From NCBI RefSeq assembly GCF_001640805.2, contig NC_066843.1, forward strand, positions 22,878,242 through 22,942,241: a stretch of 64,000 nt of DNA. Direction: 5' to 3'. This stretch comes from Lates calcarifer. Taxonomy: Eukaryota; Chordata; Actinopteri; Centropomidae. Both the position numbers and the translations under genes were made by a program. Positions within the stretch are counted from its first letter, which is position 1, and every line of letters starts with the position of its first letter. The notes below the pieces were generated by a model, which searched no databases, was not told where the DNA came from, and worked only from the letters and a program-made list of their open reading frames with translations. Positions 33,113-46,400 of this stretch are shown here, in pieces.

Positions 33113-36100
33113 AGCAAAGACCCGAAATAGTGGATGTCATCCATCCAGTCCACCACCCCCAAATGGTCTTTCTCTGTGAAGGTTGGCAGCTTCTCCTCTA
33201 CCGCCCCAATCACCGCGGAGTTCCCCAGAGATCCATTTAATCTGCTTTGTATCAGCTCCATTTAGGCTCCATCCTCCAAAGTCTCCTTCCACTGCCACAC
33301 AGAGACAAATAAACCCTCAGGGCTCTGCTCTGTCACACCCTTAATCACCTCCAGAATGTGAAATACTGGGTGTAAAATAATTGGTTCTACTGTTTATAAT
33401 TCAGTCATCTCAGACCATCTCTGTCCCTGTTCACTGTTAGACTGTTAGAGTTTATATTTTTATTTAATATTTTTATTTTTGTTTTTATTGTATTTTTTCT
33501 TACTTTGATCTATACTTTTTATTCTGTTTTACATTGATGCACATGTTTTGATATTTCCTTGTATTCACTCACTACCATTCATTGTTATTGTGCCTTGACT
33601 GCTGTCATTTTAATCACTATAGACCTATAGCTTAGGTTAGGTAACTTTATTAGTACCCGTAGGTAGATTTGTTTTGCAGCCAGCAAGATCATGACATCCA
33701 TTAAAAGTAAAATACAAAACACCAAAGTTAAATTCAGGTGCAACATAAAATACCTACCAAACATGTTAAAAGTTAAAAGTTCCTCAACAGACCATAAAAG
33801 CAATAAAACAATAAAAACAAGTTCCCCTAATCAAGGTTGGTTGATAAAGTCACAAGTAAATCACTTCTGGAACTGGGCAGCGGTTGTTTTAAATGGGCTG
33901 CAGAAATAAACTTGACTTGATTTGAAAATTTCAATTTCTGCAACTCAACAGTTCAACAGACAGAGATGATCAGTAATGATCTGCAGAGAGTCTGTCATTA
34001 ATGTGCCTCTTCCCTCTGTTCAGCTCTCACCTAATCTCTGTCCAAAGCAAAAACACCAACCAACAGACAAAACTATATCCTGAAGAGGGCCAGGGATCAG
34101 ACTGAGAGCCGATCCACAGGTATAAATTCTGCATTTAAACAAAATGATGTGGTCAAATCTGAAATGAGGAGAGGGTGATGGGGGGATGATGTTTTGTGAA
34201 GGTGGAAGGAGCTTTCCAAAGTTTGAAAAAATGACCCTGATCATGTCATCAGGGTGATGATGTCAATTAAGATTACATTTTTTACAGAGAGCCTGCATAA
34301 TTATCTCAAATGCCAATTTCTTTTAAAAGAAGTGGGCACCTTCCACTTGTGTAAAATCTCTAGCGTACTCTACTACTTTAAATTATTTTGGTGGTTGCTG
34401 TTGGGTCGTCGGTGACCCCACACATACGTCCCTCTGTTTATGTAAGCTGAAGAGTCTAAATTCCATTTAAGTATCATGTCTGCTTCATTATATCTTCAAA
34501 CAGCCAGAAACCAACCCACTACTCCTATAATATCAACTGGACACAGTTTTTTGTGCATCAGCTTAATTAAGTCAAACTGAGCTAATTTTAATTGCACAGT
34601 ATGAAGTGACTTCAAATAGAGAAGGTCTTAAAATAGATTTTAACGCTTTGCCCCTCTGTAAGTCAGGCCAACAAGATCATGTAATAATGCAGTGATTACA
34701 ATCAGCAGGTTTATTATAATGACTTTACACTGCACTGAGAAAGTAAGTTTTTAATTGTGAAACAACAGTGTTAACATGTGTATCATTAATACTAAAAACA
34801 AAACTAAACAAAAAACAAAAATGAAGCAAACAAAACCAAAGACAAAACAAAGACAATAATCATACAGAGCTGCTAGTACATGCTGAGTATAAAACACAAA
34901 GATGAGAGATGACATGGAGGTTCAGGGTACAGAGAGGAGCAGGTAAGAGGACAGTAACATGTCCCACATGCAGTATGTGATCAGAACCAAAGTGAAATGT
35001 GACTGTGGAGGGTTTAGTGTCACTGTGGATGATGGGTGATGGCAGAGGGACACTGATAATTTGAATGCTGGGTAGTTGAGCCATAACTAGATTTAAATGT
35101 CGCAGCAACAGCTACCGCTACATGTTTGTCATGTTTCCACTATCATTCCAAACTGTGCATGCTAACATATTAGCATGGAGGCTACACTCATTCAAGATAA
35201 TGTGTAGTTAAAGGTTCCCTGTGAAGTTTCTGACCTGTAGTAGCACTATGGAGCTTTTTTTCTACACACACGCATGCAGCTGAAATTCCTGCTATCCCAC
35301 CGATCTATGGTGAACACAGATGAACAATACAGGATTTAAAATATTTAAAAGATCAGCTTTGCAAATGTTTTATGAGAAGGAAAATGCACTTTACACTTTT
35401 ATTAGATGTGCAGGATACACACAGTGACTAACACTAAATGGAAATGTAACAATTGTTTGTTTAAAAGAAAACTCCACAGAACACCTTTAAGTCACAAAGA
35501 AGAGTCTAGTCATATTCAGCTTCTCTAAAACATATGTATTTTACTCTTCATTTATCCCTAGGAAGACAGCCGACTGCTGACAGCATGCCTTGCCATCTTA
35601 ACATTAACAATCATTTGAACATTTCAAAAGCCACTGTGTAAAATTCAAACCATACTGTAGTAATCCTGCCTGAGTAACTGTAGGCCTTTTTCATGAATGT
35701 TTTGACGCAATAGAAAAAGCAAACGAAAAGCAAATGTAAATAATTCAGTGAATGGTGGCTGAATTCTGTTTAGCTGCTTCAGTTAACTGTCACACTGTCA
35801 GGGCTTACTGGGACACCTGAATGGAACTGAGCCACCGTTATTAGTAACACCTGTACTTTTCCTACTCTCACAAGTCAAAATTTCAAAAATAATTTATATT
35901 GTCACACTAATGTAACATATATGAGTCTCATAAAACTGCAAGCAAGTACATGTATGGGTGCAGTGAGTCATTATAATTAACTACAAAAAATCATCTCAAT
36001 AACTCTCACATTGGTTTTCACTTCCAAGAAAATGATCTAGATTAAGGGTGTCCAACTGATTTTGCACTGCAAACCTTTTTCATACTACTAACATGTTATG

Positions 36101-39100
36101 AAAGGTGGGGTGAGGGTGGAGGGGGTATCATCATTGCAGTGAATGTTTGGCATTTTAACATTATAAGACACATGCCTTATGCCTTTTTCTCTCCTACTTT
36201 TCCTGGAAAAAGTCTTAAATTGTCATTGGTTTTGTCTTTAGTCACGACAGCTACCTAGTAGCAACGGTAATCAGAAAGCACCACCAGAGTACGGCACATG
36301 CCTACACCTTAGACCTATACCTGCACCTTTAACAACCTGACCTGATTGACTGTACTACCAAACTAATCACCCGGATAAGACCTGGGAAGCTGTATACTGA
36401 AGCTAAAATCTTTCATCATCTTTCATCTATTTCTGACTATTAGCTTCTGCACTACAGCTGGACTCTGTCTCCTCCTGTCCTCCCACTGGCTGCAACATTT
36501 GATGAGCTGGGATGCAGATTGTTGGCATAGAGAGAAAAAAAAAATAGATAAATTCAAACTGAAAACAACCAAATTTGAAAACAAGCTTTACACAACGCAT
36601 GGTCTGGAGAACCAGGTCTTGGGTTTGGTATCAGAACTTTACACATCACATACAGATGAAGTAGCTGATTACTTTACATACCAATGACCAACTTTTTTCA
36701 ACATTAGCACACTGTCATTGAGAAAAATAAATACTTCAGTGGTGCCAGGTTTAAGGCAATTAGTGCGCAAATAGCCTGGAATAGCCTTTAACATTTTATG
36801 ATTTTGCCAAATGTGGTTCTATACCAGTCTGGTCACCAGTAGAGAACTGGCAATCACTGTGAATATAAGATGTAAAGCAGACAAAGCATGCTTCAACAGC
36901 CTCTCTTGAATACAAAATATATTATGAATATCTGAATAACAAGTGCAAAAACTGAAGGAATATCATGCAAGTTGTCACTCAAACACAGTACAAGAAAAAG
37001 AGCAACAGTTCATGCTTAACTCTGTTAACTATTGACGCCAGGCAGAAAACATGGTCATTACAATAAAACACAAACCCAGGTATTACAGAATACACTGAGC
37101 TGACTGAACATTATGGAGGTGTAAGCTGTCTGTGCTGGGTAATAACAACAGTGAAAATGTAACAGGCAATACCCACACTAACGTGGATACAGATAAAAAT
37201 GTTATATCCATGTGGCCCTTTCCTCCACACTCTCACTGTTATTTCAAGCTAACTGCACCCAGACTGAAAGTCCTGCCTGTGCTGTAATCTAGCCACTGCA
37301 GCTGTGTTCTCTGTCCAAAACCTGTGAGCGCCAGCTCTCCAGTACAACATACTACACCTGGTCACATCCAGCAGTGCTGCCATCAGAAATACAACAGACA
37401 TGAACTCATTAAGGTTGGTGCAACATTGTTTCTCCTCCCTTCAAGATGGAGTGTTGGAGTGGCTCTTTAATAAGGTTAGCAGACACAGACAAATATGTTA
37501 ATGACAATACCCAGAGGGTGTGATCATGTAATAACCTCTACTGAAACACTGTAAAAGTCACAATGAATCTGAGGAGACAGAAGGTTTAACCTACTAAACC
37601 ACCTGGAGTAAAAGGTCTCTTTTGTTGAAAGGGTCTAATTATTCAGCTCTACTCCTGGTCAAATTATGGTGCTAAGGCACATTTTAGGCAACTTGACAGC
37701 AGCAAAACATTGTTTCTGCTGACCCCCAGTGGTTTAACCTCTCACCTCACTGCAGTGATGAGGAGGTTCACTCTAGATCATGTCAGTGCACAATGACGTC
37801 ACTTGAGTGTGGTTACAGGTGTGACAGAGCACACCACTGACCACACAACTAACCACACCCAGCAGCTGTGGTCAGTGAGGACACCCACAGAGGGTGTTAG
37901 AGGACATCCTCACTCTGACAGGACTTCCCCTTTCAGAGTTTTTAAAAAATAGTAGAGGTTAGGTGGGGAGGCAAATTTCAATGTTAGGCTTGGCCTCATG
38001 GCTACATAGTGCCTGAGGATGCGATGGCTATGACAATAAGACACTCAGTGTAGGTAGCATGGAATGTGATGTGCATGCCTGTGGTGCTAGCAATGAGAGC
38101 TAACCATTGTATCTGTAAAGGCACAGAGGCCAGCTGCACTTTTTCAGCCAATAAAAACACATTATTACATCTACGACTACTCATCCGATCACATCTAAAG
38201 GCAAGAGTATTTATACCTATTCTGAATGGCCACAGTTGAAGGCAGGGTGAAAAGCCATCACAGAAAGAGAACAAACGTGGATATGGCTGCATTCACACCA
38301 AAAAAAAAAATGTGTCACATGGGCTTGTGATTACAACAAGGTATGGGGCAAAATCTGAGTGTGATACAAAAAAAATCATACAAAGAAGTCTTCATAATGT
38401 TTTGGTTAGACATGCTGCCAGCATACACACAAGTAGAAAATATTAACCAGAAATTTAGACTTAAAACAGATAAAACACCACATGACTGCACAGTGATGTG
38501 CTCTGTCATGGCTGGGCTATACAACTCACTAAAGGCCATCATGATGTTGATGAATTTCTCCTCCATGTTTAATTTCTAGAGATGCTTTTACACAGAGATT
38601 GCACTATTTAGTATGACCCTTAATGACACTGGTTTTGCTGGCATATTTCCAAACCAGAGAGTGATGTTAGCGGCATGATATGAAAAACAGCTCTGAACTG
38701 TGGCTAGGAGACTACACTGAGAAATAATAACTGAAAAATAAATGGAACCACACCGCTAATTACAAGAACCAAACCTTATCAGGCTCAGTGACATTTGAAA
38801 ATGAGATTAGATCACGATCTTTCATACAACTTGCACTACTAATGAAACTAACACAAAGTGTCTTGCAGTCATCTAAATAAGTCAGACAGTTCAAATCAGT
38901 GATCCATACTTCTAATCCATGTGCACATGGATTTACAATAACCAGGTTACTGCAGTGCATGTAAATGCGTTCCCCAGTTACCTGCAAACCTGGTGTCATA
39001 CTGCCAAGCAGTTTTTGTTATACACGCATGTATCTCAAAATTAACTTCCTATGCACATTTTATCCACTGGGTGGAGCACTAAGCAAGATTTTTAAGTAAA

Positions 39101-40243
39101 TTCTTCCACTGGTGCATTATGTAGTCAACTGATGACATGTTCTATCTGAGTTACTTCAAAAACTTTTGGGTGTGGTTGCTCTTTAAAGGATATATGAGAC
39201 AACCAATCCAATCGTTTTTCTGTTGGTTTGGCACTTTAATGTGGACTACAAGCAAAAAGTATCTTAAAAACATGTGGAGCCAAAAATTTTCAACACGTGA
39301 CAGTTTTGTCCGTGTAAGTGTGGATATAGAGCCCAGAATGTAAAAAGAGGCTAGGAAATGTTGAAACTCAGCAGTCCAACCCTACAGTGTAATCATTTAA
39401 TTTATATTCCCTACAGTCAGTTATATCTTCCATTAACTCAGCTCAGTATTATAAAGGCAGCCATCTTTTTATAAAAATAAGTTCACATCATCATCTGCAC
39501 ATCTTGCACATCATCCACCTCTCCACAGCATGTGGGACAACTTGGTTCTTACATGATTTTAGTACTACAGACCAGAAACTCAAGAAGCAGATTAAGTCAA
39601 AATGAACAGGGCAGCAATTGAACACAACAGCAAATTCATATTTTTTATATGGCTGTTTTTTTCCAGAGGGATTCATTTACCTGCTTTCCATGCTGTAACT
39701 ACTTTTGCTTCCTTGTTCATTGTTGTTTCTACTGTCAGATGAATTCAAAACCTTTCTACAAGCAAGAGCAACATGGTGGGTTCCTGACATTTAAACCTAT
39801 TTAGCCTAAACAAGAATGACTCACTACATTGTCAAATGTTTGTTATACAAATGTTAGCCTGTTAGTGAGGTTAAACACTGATGTTAAGACGTAAAGGGCT
39901 GCCCACATACCTTTGATACCAGTGGGGGAGTTACTGTTTGTTTATGTTTCCTCTCTTTGTGCCATGCTGTGCTGCCTGCTCTCCCTTGCCCTGTACATGT
40001 CACAATTTTTCCAGAACATATATATGCTCACATTTAAAAATATATTCATATTTGATGATTTTCTTATGTTTTTGTGTAAAACTCCAATAGAATTCCTCAT
40101 TTAAAAACAATCCACTAGTTGGTCCCATAATGAAAAAAGGAAAAAACATTTCTCCATCTCATTTTTATGTGGTAAAAATAGCTTTCTTTTCCCCCTTTCT
40201 CATTCTGATCGGATTAGGAGCATAAACATTGATGATGGAGGGA
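33113..40243. other. Intergenic DNA, mostly unrecognised
   Basis: A 7.1-kb block between the CARD relic and the septin stop codon. A possible old retroposon lies at about 33.63-33.92 kb (GTAACTTTATTAGTACCCGT start, ending AAATAAACTTGACTTGA). A hAT-terminus-like AAGGGTGTCCAACTG occurs at about 36.05 kb. It includes the septin 3' UTR on the - strand, whose end I cannot place because no AATAAA is seen in the first 700 bp. No other gene is recognised. Confidence 0.55.
33630..33921 (+). repeat. Possible old retroposon
   Basis: Starts near GGTAACTTTATTAGTACCCG and ends with AATAAACTTGACTTGA, an arrangement common to dispersed retroposon tails in fish. No coding part; family uncertain. Confidence 0.35.
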
Positions 40244-40409
40244 TCAGAGGTGGCTCTCTGATTCACATTTGTCAGCAGTTCCATTCTCCAGTGGCCAGGT
40301 GGACAGTCCCAGTTCACTGAAGTTCATGTTGCTCTCGTTGAGCCGTTGTACACGATAGGTCTCATAGTGGATGTTGTGTGTCACATCTTTCAGGTCCTGC
40401 AGGTGAGAC
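40244..40409 (-). CDS. septin12: septin coding exon 10 (last)
   Basis: Encodes [20 protein letters not shown] and [20 protein letters not shown], ending in ESESHL and TGA (40246-40244). The tail is short with no coiled coil. Acceptor GTAAAG. Confidence 0.95.
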
Positions 40410-43400
40410 CTTTACAAAAACACAAACAGAAAGTTTCACAACTTGATATTCATTTTGCTACTCTCTATCTGATTAATCTGACTCCTGTGGGAAATTGCTT
40501 TACCTAGCAATAACCACACCCTACATTTGCAAGGGCTTGCAGTTTTGTACAATCTTTCACTTAGGGACGTTGTGAAAAAATGTGTTCAGTTTAGATTTTT
40601 TTTTTGGCTTGTTTGACTGTTCCACTGTTCACACCCAGTGGATGGATTGTCCATTTCGGAACAAAGGGTTACTAAGTCTTAAACTTTTGATGTGAGACAC
40701 CTGCTCCCAGGTTCTGTCTCTCACTCCCATAGTGTCTGGGCAGACATCACACCAAATAAGAGGAAGCCTCAAAGCTTCTCCCTCATGCAAACTTAGTTGT
40801 ATCATTTAAATAGGCTTTTCTGACACAGGACATAGTCTGAGTTCTCCAAATCACAAAACACATTTCCTGTGAGTTGAGATTTGTCCCATTCACTTTGCCC
40901 TACATCTTCACATATTTTACAAAATATCGGGTCCGATACCCTGTTCCTGTACTCGTAATAGTGTTCCGATACCACAGCCCGATACCACTTTACGGCAGCG
41001 TGACGTTCACTTGGGCAGTCAGGTGCTAATTGAGAGCAAAGAGGAGCACACTCGGCAGTGTGGAGGTATTTCACAGTGGATGATAGTGACTAAAGTAAAG
41101 CGGACTGCAAATTATGCTCTGATAAAACATCTAAAAAACCAACACGACGTCAAGTTCAAAGCGTTTGCTAATAATGGCAAACAGCAACAACCAACTTTAC
41201 AGCAAACTCTGGAGAAGAGGGAGAAGATGCTAAGAGACAACCCACGCGCAGTGAAAATAACAGAGGCTCTGACCCAGCACATTGCTCTTGATGACCAGCC
41301 ATTGTCGGTTGTTGATAATATGGGATTTAGACGTCTTCTCAGCGTACTAGAGCCAAGGTATGAGACCCCTACCCGACACCACATCACTGACACAGTGTTG
41401 CCAAAGCTACATGACTTTGTGAAGAGGCACATCCGCAGCCTGTTGCAAGACATTTCAGCCCTCAGCTTCACCACTGATATTTGGATGAGCAGCGTTAGCC
41501 CGGTGTCCCTCATCAGTTTAACTGCACAGCAGATTGACAAGGATTTTACTCCGTGAAGAGTCGTCCTGCATGCAGAGTAAGTGAGTGAGTAAAATGTGTT
41601 TCAGTGCCATATATAATGGATTGTTCAAATGTCAGTCACAGCAATTTCTTACAGCCAGAGAATGAAATAATATCTGATGAAAATAAAACACGTTTTCAAG
41701 TAAATGTACGAAGTGTAATGGCATTAATAAGTACTCGTATTGGTACTCAGTATCGGCAAGTACTTAGATCCAAGTATCGGTATCGTATTGATTTGAAAAA
41801 AAGTGGTATCGTTGCATCCCTACTTTTAATGTGATTAAGACAGATCCTGTACCAGGTCAGCTTTTACCAAAACAATAGGAGCTGAAGGTTTGTTTGTTGC
41901 TTCCAGCTGTTTGTAGGACAAAGACAACAGTGTAGTGACACATAATTTACGTGGTCTCTCTGACACATACAGAAAGGTCTGTGAAGAATGATTTTATTGA
42001 TGTGGCTGACCTACAACACTGTCACTTCAGCAGGGACAGCACACCTCTATTACTTTTAGAGAGACTCTAGGGTGAATGCTATGAAATGCAAGACCAGTGT
42101 CATTAAAATGGTACTAATACTAATAGTAATACTATACTATTGAATGTCATTTTTAATTAATTACAACAGCCCTGTGTTTGAGGACATGAATATGTATGAA
42201 TATGTGAATTTTAAAATGTTCAGGGCCATCTCTCAGCTGGTTAACTTCGTATGGTACAAGGTACACAGTACAAGAAGTTAGCTTGGCAGTAGCCTGAGCC
42301 TGCCTTCAGCTGCTGTCTGTCACATCATTCACATTGTATTGGTAACATCTCTTATGATTGTTATGATTTTCCCAAATGACTCCTATCCCATCTAGTAGCA
42401 GCACTGTCACTCACCTGATGAGTAGATCTCTCAGGTTGGCAAACTCACAGTGTGCCACATTTTCAACTGTGGAAAAAGAAAAGATTTATTCTGGGTTTGA
42501 AGGAAATTGATTAGAATGATAATAATCTTGTGTTGGACTAATCACTTTTTCAGATATGGTGGAAACTTATGTATCTGTATGTTTCATAACATGCAACCAA
42601 AGTAAGACAACCTTCAGTTTCCTCTATCTATACTAATTGAGTGGGTTGCTGTCTAGCAAAATTAAGAAGACAGCCGTCTGTCATCTTACTGTTTCTGTGA
42701 TCGTGCATTTTTAAACAGTATGGTAAACCCAATGATACAGCACAGCTGTTGTCATTAACATCTATTTTTGTGGATTTGTCAGACAATGTCCCAACCATGA
42801 AATAATGGTCAGTTTAACCATGGGCAGGTACAGATCCCACAGCTGCTGCTGACACAAAAATGATTCTCGTGCCTGTGGCTGGTGTCTTGGGAGAAATGAT
42901 TGTTAAAGGAATAGTCCGGGACATGAAGATATGTTCTCCAGAGTCAGAGGGTTTATATTGGAGCAGCTGCTATACTTGTTGAAGCCTTTGTGGCACCTAC
43001 TCACCCTCTTTTCCAAACATTCAATTCAATTTTTATTTCAATCCAGTTTTATTTATATAGTGCCGAATCACAACAAAAGTAATCTCAAGGCACTTTTCAT
43101 ATAGAGCAGGTCTAGACCGTACTCTTTAAAATAGGTATTTACAGAGAGAGACCCAACAGTTCCCATCATGAGCAAGCACATGAGAACATGAGATCACAAT
43201 CAGTATAAAGTGGCAGCTGTAAATGTAAATGTTAATACCAGGGGTGAAAGAGGTTACACTGATGTCCAACTGATGCCTTACCTTCAATGATTCCCCACTT
43301 TGTTTTACGACCCAGCACCTTGTTTCCATTCACCTGGTGCTCCTTGTCAGTTCCTACGACAGCAAAGGGAATACTTTCCTGGACACACAATATGAGTATG

Positions 43401-46400
43401 TCTCAGTCAGGCTTATTTGAAATAGGATTCATTCACTATAACGCATGAGATCTACACTATCTCTAATCACAGTAGTTAATAGCTTAGAATGCACAATATA
43501 ATGCAACAAACTGTCACATTATATGAATTTATATTAGATTTCTGACTATGACAATGGAAGTATTTACTTCTTTATTTCAGTTAGTCATTTAAGTTTCCTA
43601 TTTTCTGACAGTAATTTGATATCATAAATGTCCGGGTAAACAAAAGGTTGTAGAACAGGAATTATGAGACACCTGTTGAATGACCTTGACCCCCAACCCC
43701 ACATTACCCTGATCCTGTTGTTGAGGATGTGCTCCTCTGGATCCTCATCATACTCATTCTGGGGGTAAACCTGAATCCCATTGGCTGCCAAGTCTTGTCT
43801 TATCTGTGGAAAGGTCAGAGGTTAAACTCAGGTCAAACAGGGTCAGGTCACATCTACACTGATGAGTATGGGCCCTATTTTCCACAAAGCGCAACAACCA
43901 GTGCAAGAAATGCTGCAATAGCTTGGTATTTCCTGACCTTGAAGTTCACATGGTCTAGGCCTGTCTGGTATTTTAGTGTCCAGCACAGAGCTTGTGGTGC
44001 ATAAGTGGGAAGAGAAGAACAGATAGGTGGGAGGAGAAGAACATAAAGGTGTGGGGGGGTCATTCAGATGAGGCAGCACAAAACGAGTTGTCGTTGGTAT
44101 TTTGGTGAAAAATGTAGACTTTGTTTCTTGAACAATATTAATCTGCTGCCAACCTGATGATTCTGTCAAATATAAAGTAAGTAAATGCACAGCAGCAACA
44201 GAGTAAGACATAAACAATCTAATTTAATTACACCCCCTCCATACTGTGTGATGTCTTTAAAACAGGAAGATCAGTAAATCATTCTGCACTGATCTATAGA
44301 TTAATCTGAGTGACTGTAACAATATCTGTTGTCCACAGCTGCTTTGTATTGTATGAAAGGTTTATTCAATAGTTCATTAAAGTTCTGCAGCACCTGAAGG
44401 CAGCAGGACACATTTGCTAATTAACCTGCTGCCTCTGATTGGAGGAGAGCTGCGTCAGAGCACAGTGACGTTACACATGATCGCCCACTGTGTTTACCTT
44501 CATTAAACTATGTACAAATGACACAGCTACAGAATAACCCTGTGTGATTCTACACACATCACACTGGTCTGTTATTTATTTGGGAGCCATCTGATCACAC
44601 CAACAGCCCTGAAATGGTGTCAGTTTGATGTAGCCATGAGCCTTTTCAATTATTTATTTCTATTATCATTTTACAAATAAATTTTAAAAAACACACCACC
44701 TGCTTCTGGTCACTGTGCAGCATTCAGACAACAGTCTAAGTGTCTTTCCTTTTGTTTAGCTGTAGTTGACAACCCTCCCTGTGATTGGCTCAGCTTTTTA
44801 AGAGCAATGAGACCAGTGATGTGATTGGACAGTATTTATTAATCACCACATCTACCTATCACCTACATGAACCAAAATATCAGGTGCACTTGGAAACACC
44901 CACTCTGTCTCTGAACCATACACACGCCTTTTTGCATGTGTTGTACTTGCACAGTAGGGCCCTACAGCTTAAAGCAGGAAATATGAGTGAAACTGAATAC
45001 ACACATGGTGTCAGGTGTTGTGGTATTTGTAGGATATTTATTTTGTTCATGTTGCACTGGAGGAAAAGAAAATGAAAGAGAACAACCTTTAGTTGTGCAT
45101 GCATTTGTGTGTTCCCTCACCCTCTCTTTGAACTCCTGTCTTTCTTCAATGGTGAGTGTGTCAGCTTTGGCGATGACTGGTACGATGCTCACTATCTTCC
45201 CCAACCTCTTCATGAACTCAATGTCAATGGGGCGTAACCTGGAAACAGATTTCTGGTCAGTTTGGACAAGAATGAAAGACTATGGAAGTGAACTGTAACA
45301 AAAACATAATCCAGGTAGATTAATGCAGTGAGTGGACAACATCAGTGTCAAAGGCTAAAACCACAGCTGAGCACATCCAGTACTTTTAGTCATGTTAGTG
45401 GCATCATGCTAGGGATGTCAATGTCACTCTGTCAGTCTGTCAGTCCACCACTGTGGTCCAGACTGAGTAACATTCATAGTTCCCAGACAATGAACTGTGA
45501 TCATTCCCAGACCATGACATTTTGTGTAAAATGTCTCTGGATTGCCACAGATTTTGGCATAGACATTCCTGACACAATCAAGATGAATTCTACTGACTTC
45601 AGTGATCCCCTTTTATCTAGAGCCATGATCAGCAGTAAACAGTCCACCGATACCAAACATGAGAGATGACAGAGACATTTTAAAGACAGTGAAAAGTGTT
45701 CAGTACAGTGATCTAATTATAATTCAGCATGGTCTGAGAATTAAATGTGTGACTGAGATTAGTACAACATGCCTTCTTTAAAATCAGTGATGAACAGCAG
45801 TGAATGAGAACCAACCTGTGTCCAGTGGCAGGGAGGAAATAGATGCAGCAGTGGACTCTACTGTCAGGTATTCTCCTCTTGCGGTTCACATGCAGCTCCT
45901 CTCTCAGGTATTTCTCATACTGCTCATTGACATACTTCACTATGGGCTCCCAGCTGGAGGAGAAGAGTCGGTGAGAGACTGGAATATTCTGGTCATTCTG
46001 GTCAATCAATCTGAAGATAGTGTGTCTGACTGCTGGGACCTGCTGTTACTGCTGCTGCTACTGTGTAGTAGTGTGGCTTCTGATAATGAGACTGCAGTGC
46101 TGTCCACTAACACATCACATCTCCCAGAAGGAATCTATCTCAAGTGGGATTGAACTCCAAAGCTTTTGACGCCTCTGCTCAGGTATCTCACTTACACACA
46201 GCTCAAGTTCACATTTTCTTGAGGAGAAATTATCTGCCCAAAAGTAAATCTTCTGAGCCAAGAGTTTAACATTATCAGCTGAAGGAAGAGTGGCTGATCA
46301 CGGTGACATATTTCATTCTTACATAGTGCTAAAAAATAAAGGGAGAATATGTAAGTTGAAGTGAAGGGTGAGGAAGAAAACAGCCTTCATGTTCTATAGT

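Noticed and set aside
32929..33261. 110-codon open frame on the - strand opposite the CARD exon
   Set aside because: It is the antisense of recognisable CARD coding sequence; its hydrophobic stretch is a mirror effect, and it has no family match.
36040..36130. hAT terminus-like AAGGGTGTCCAACTG
   Set aside because: A single short motif without a partner terminus or transposase.
41112..41540. 142-codon - strand open frame
   Set aside because: Shadow of the ZBED-like transposase frame on the + strand.
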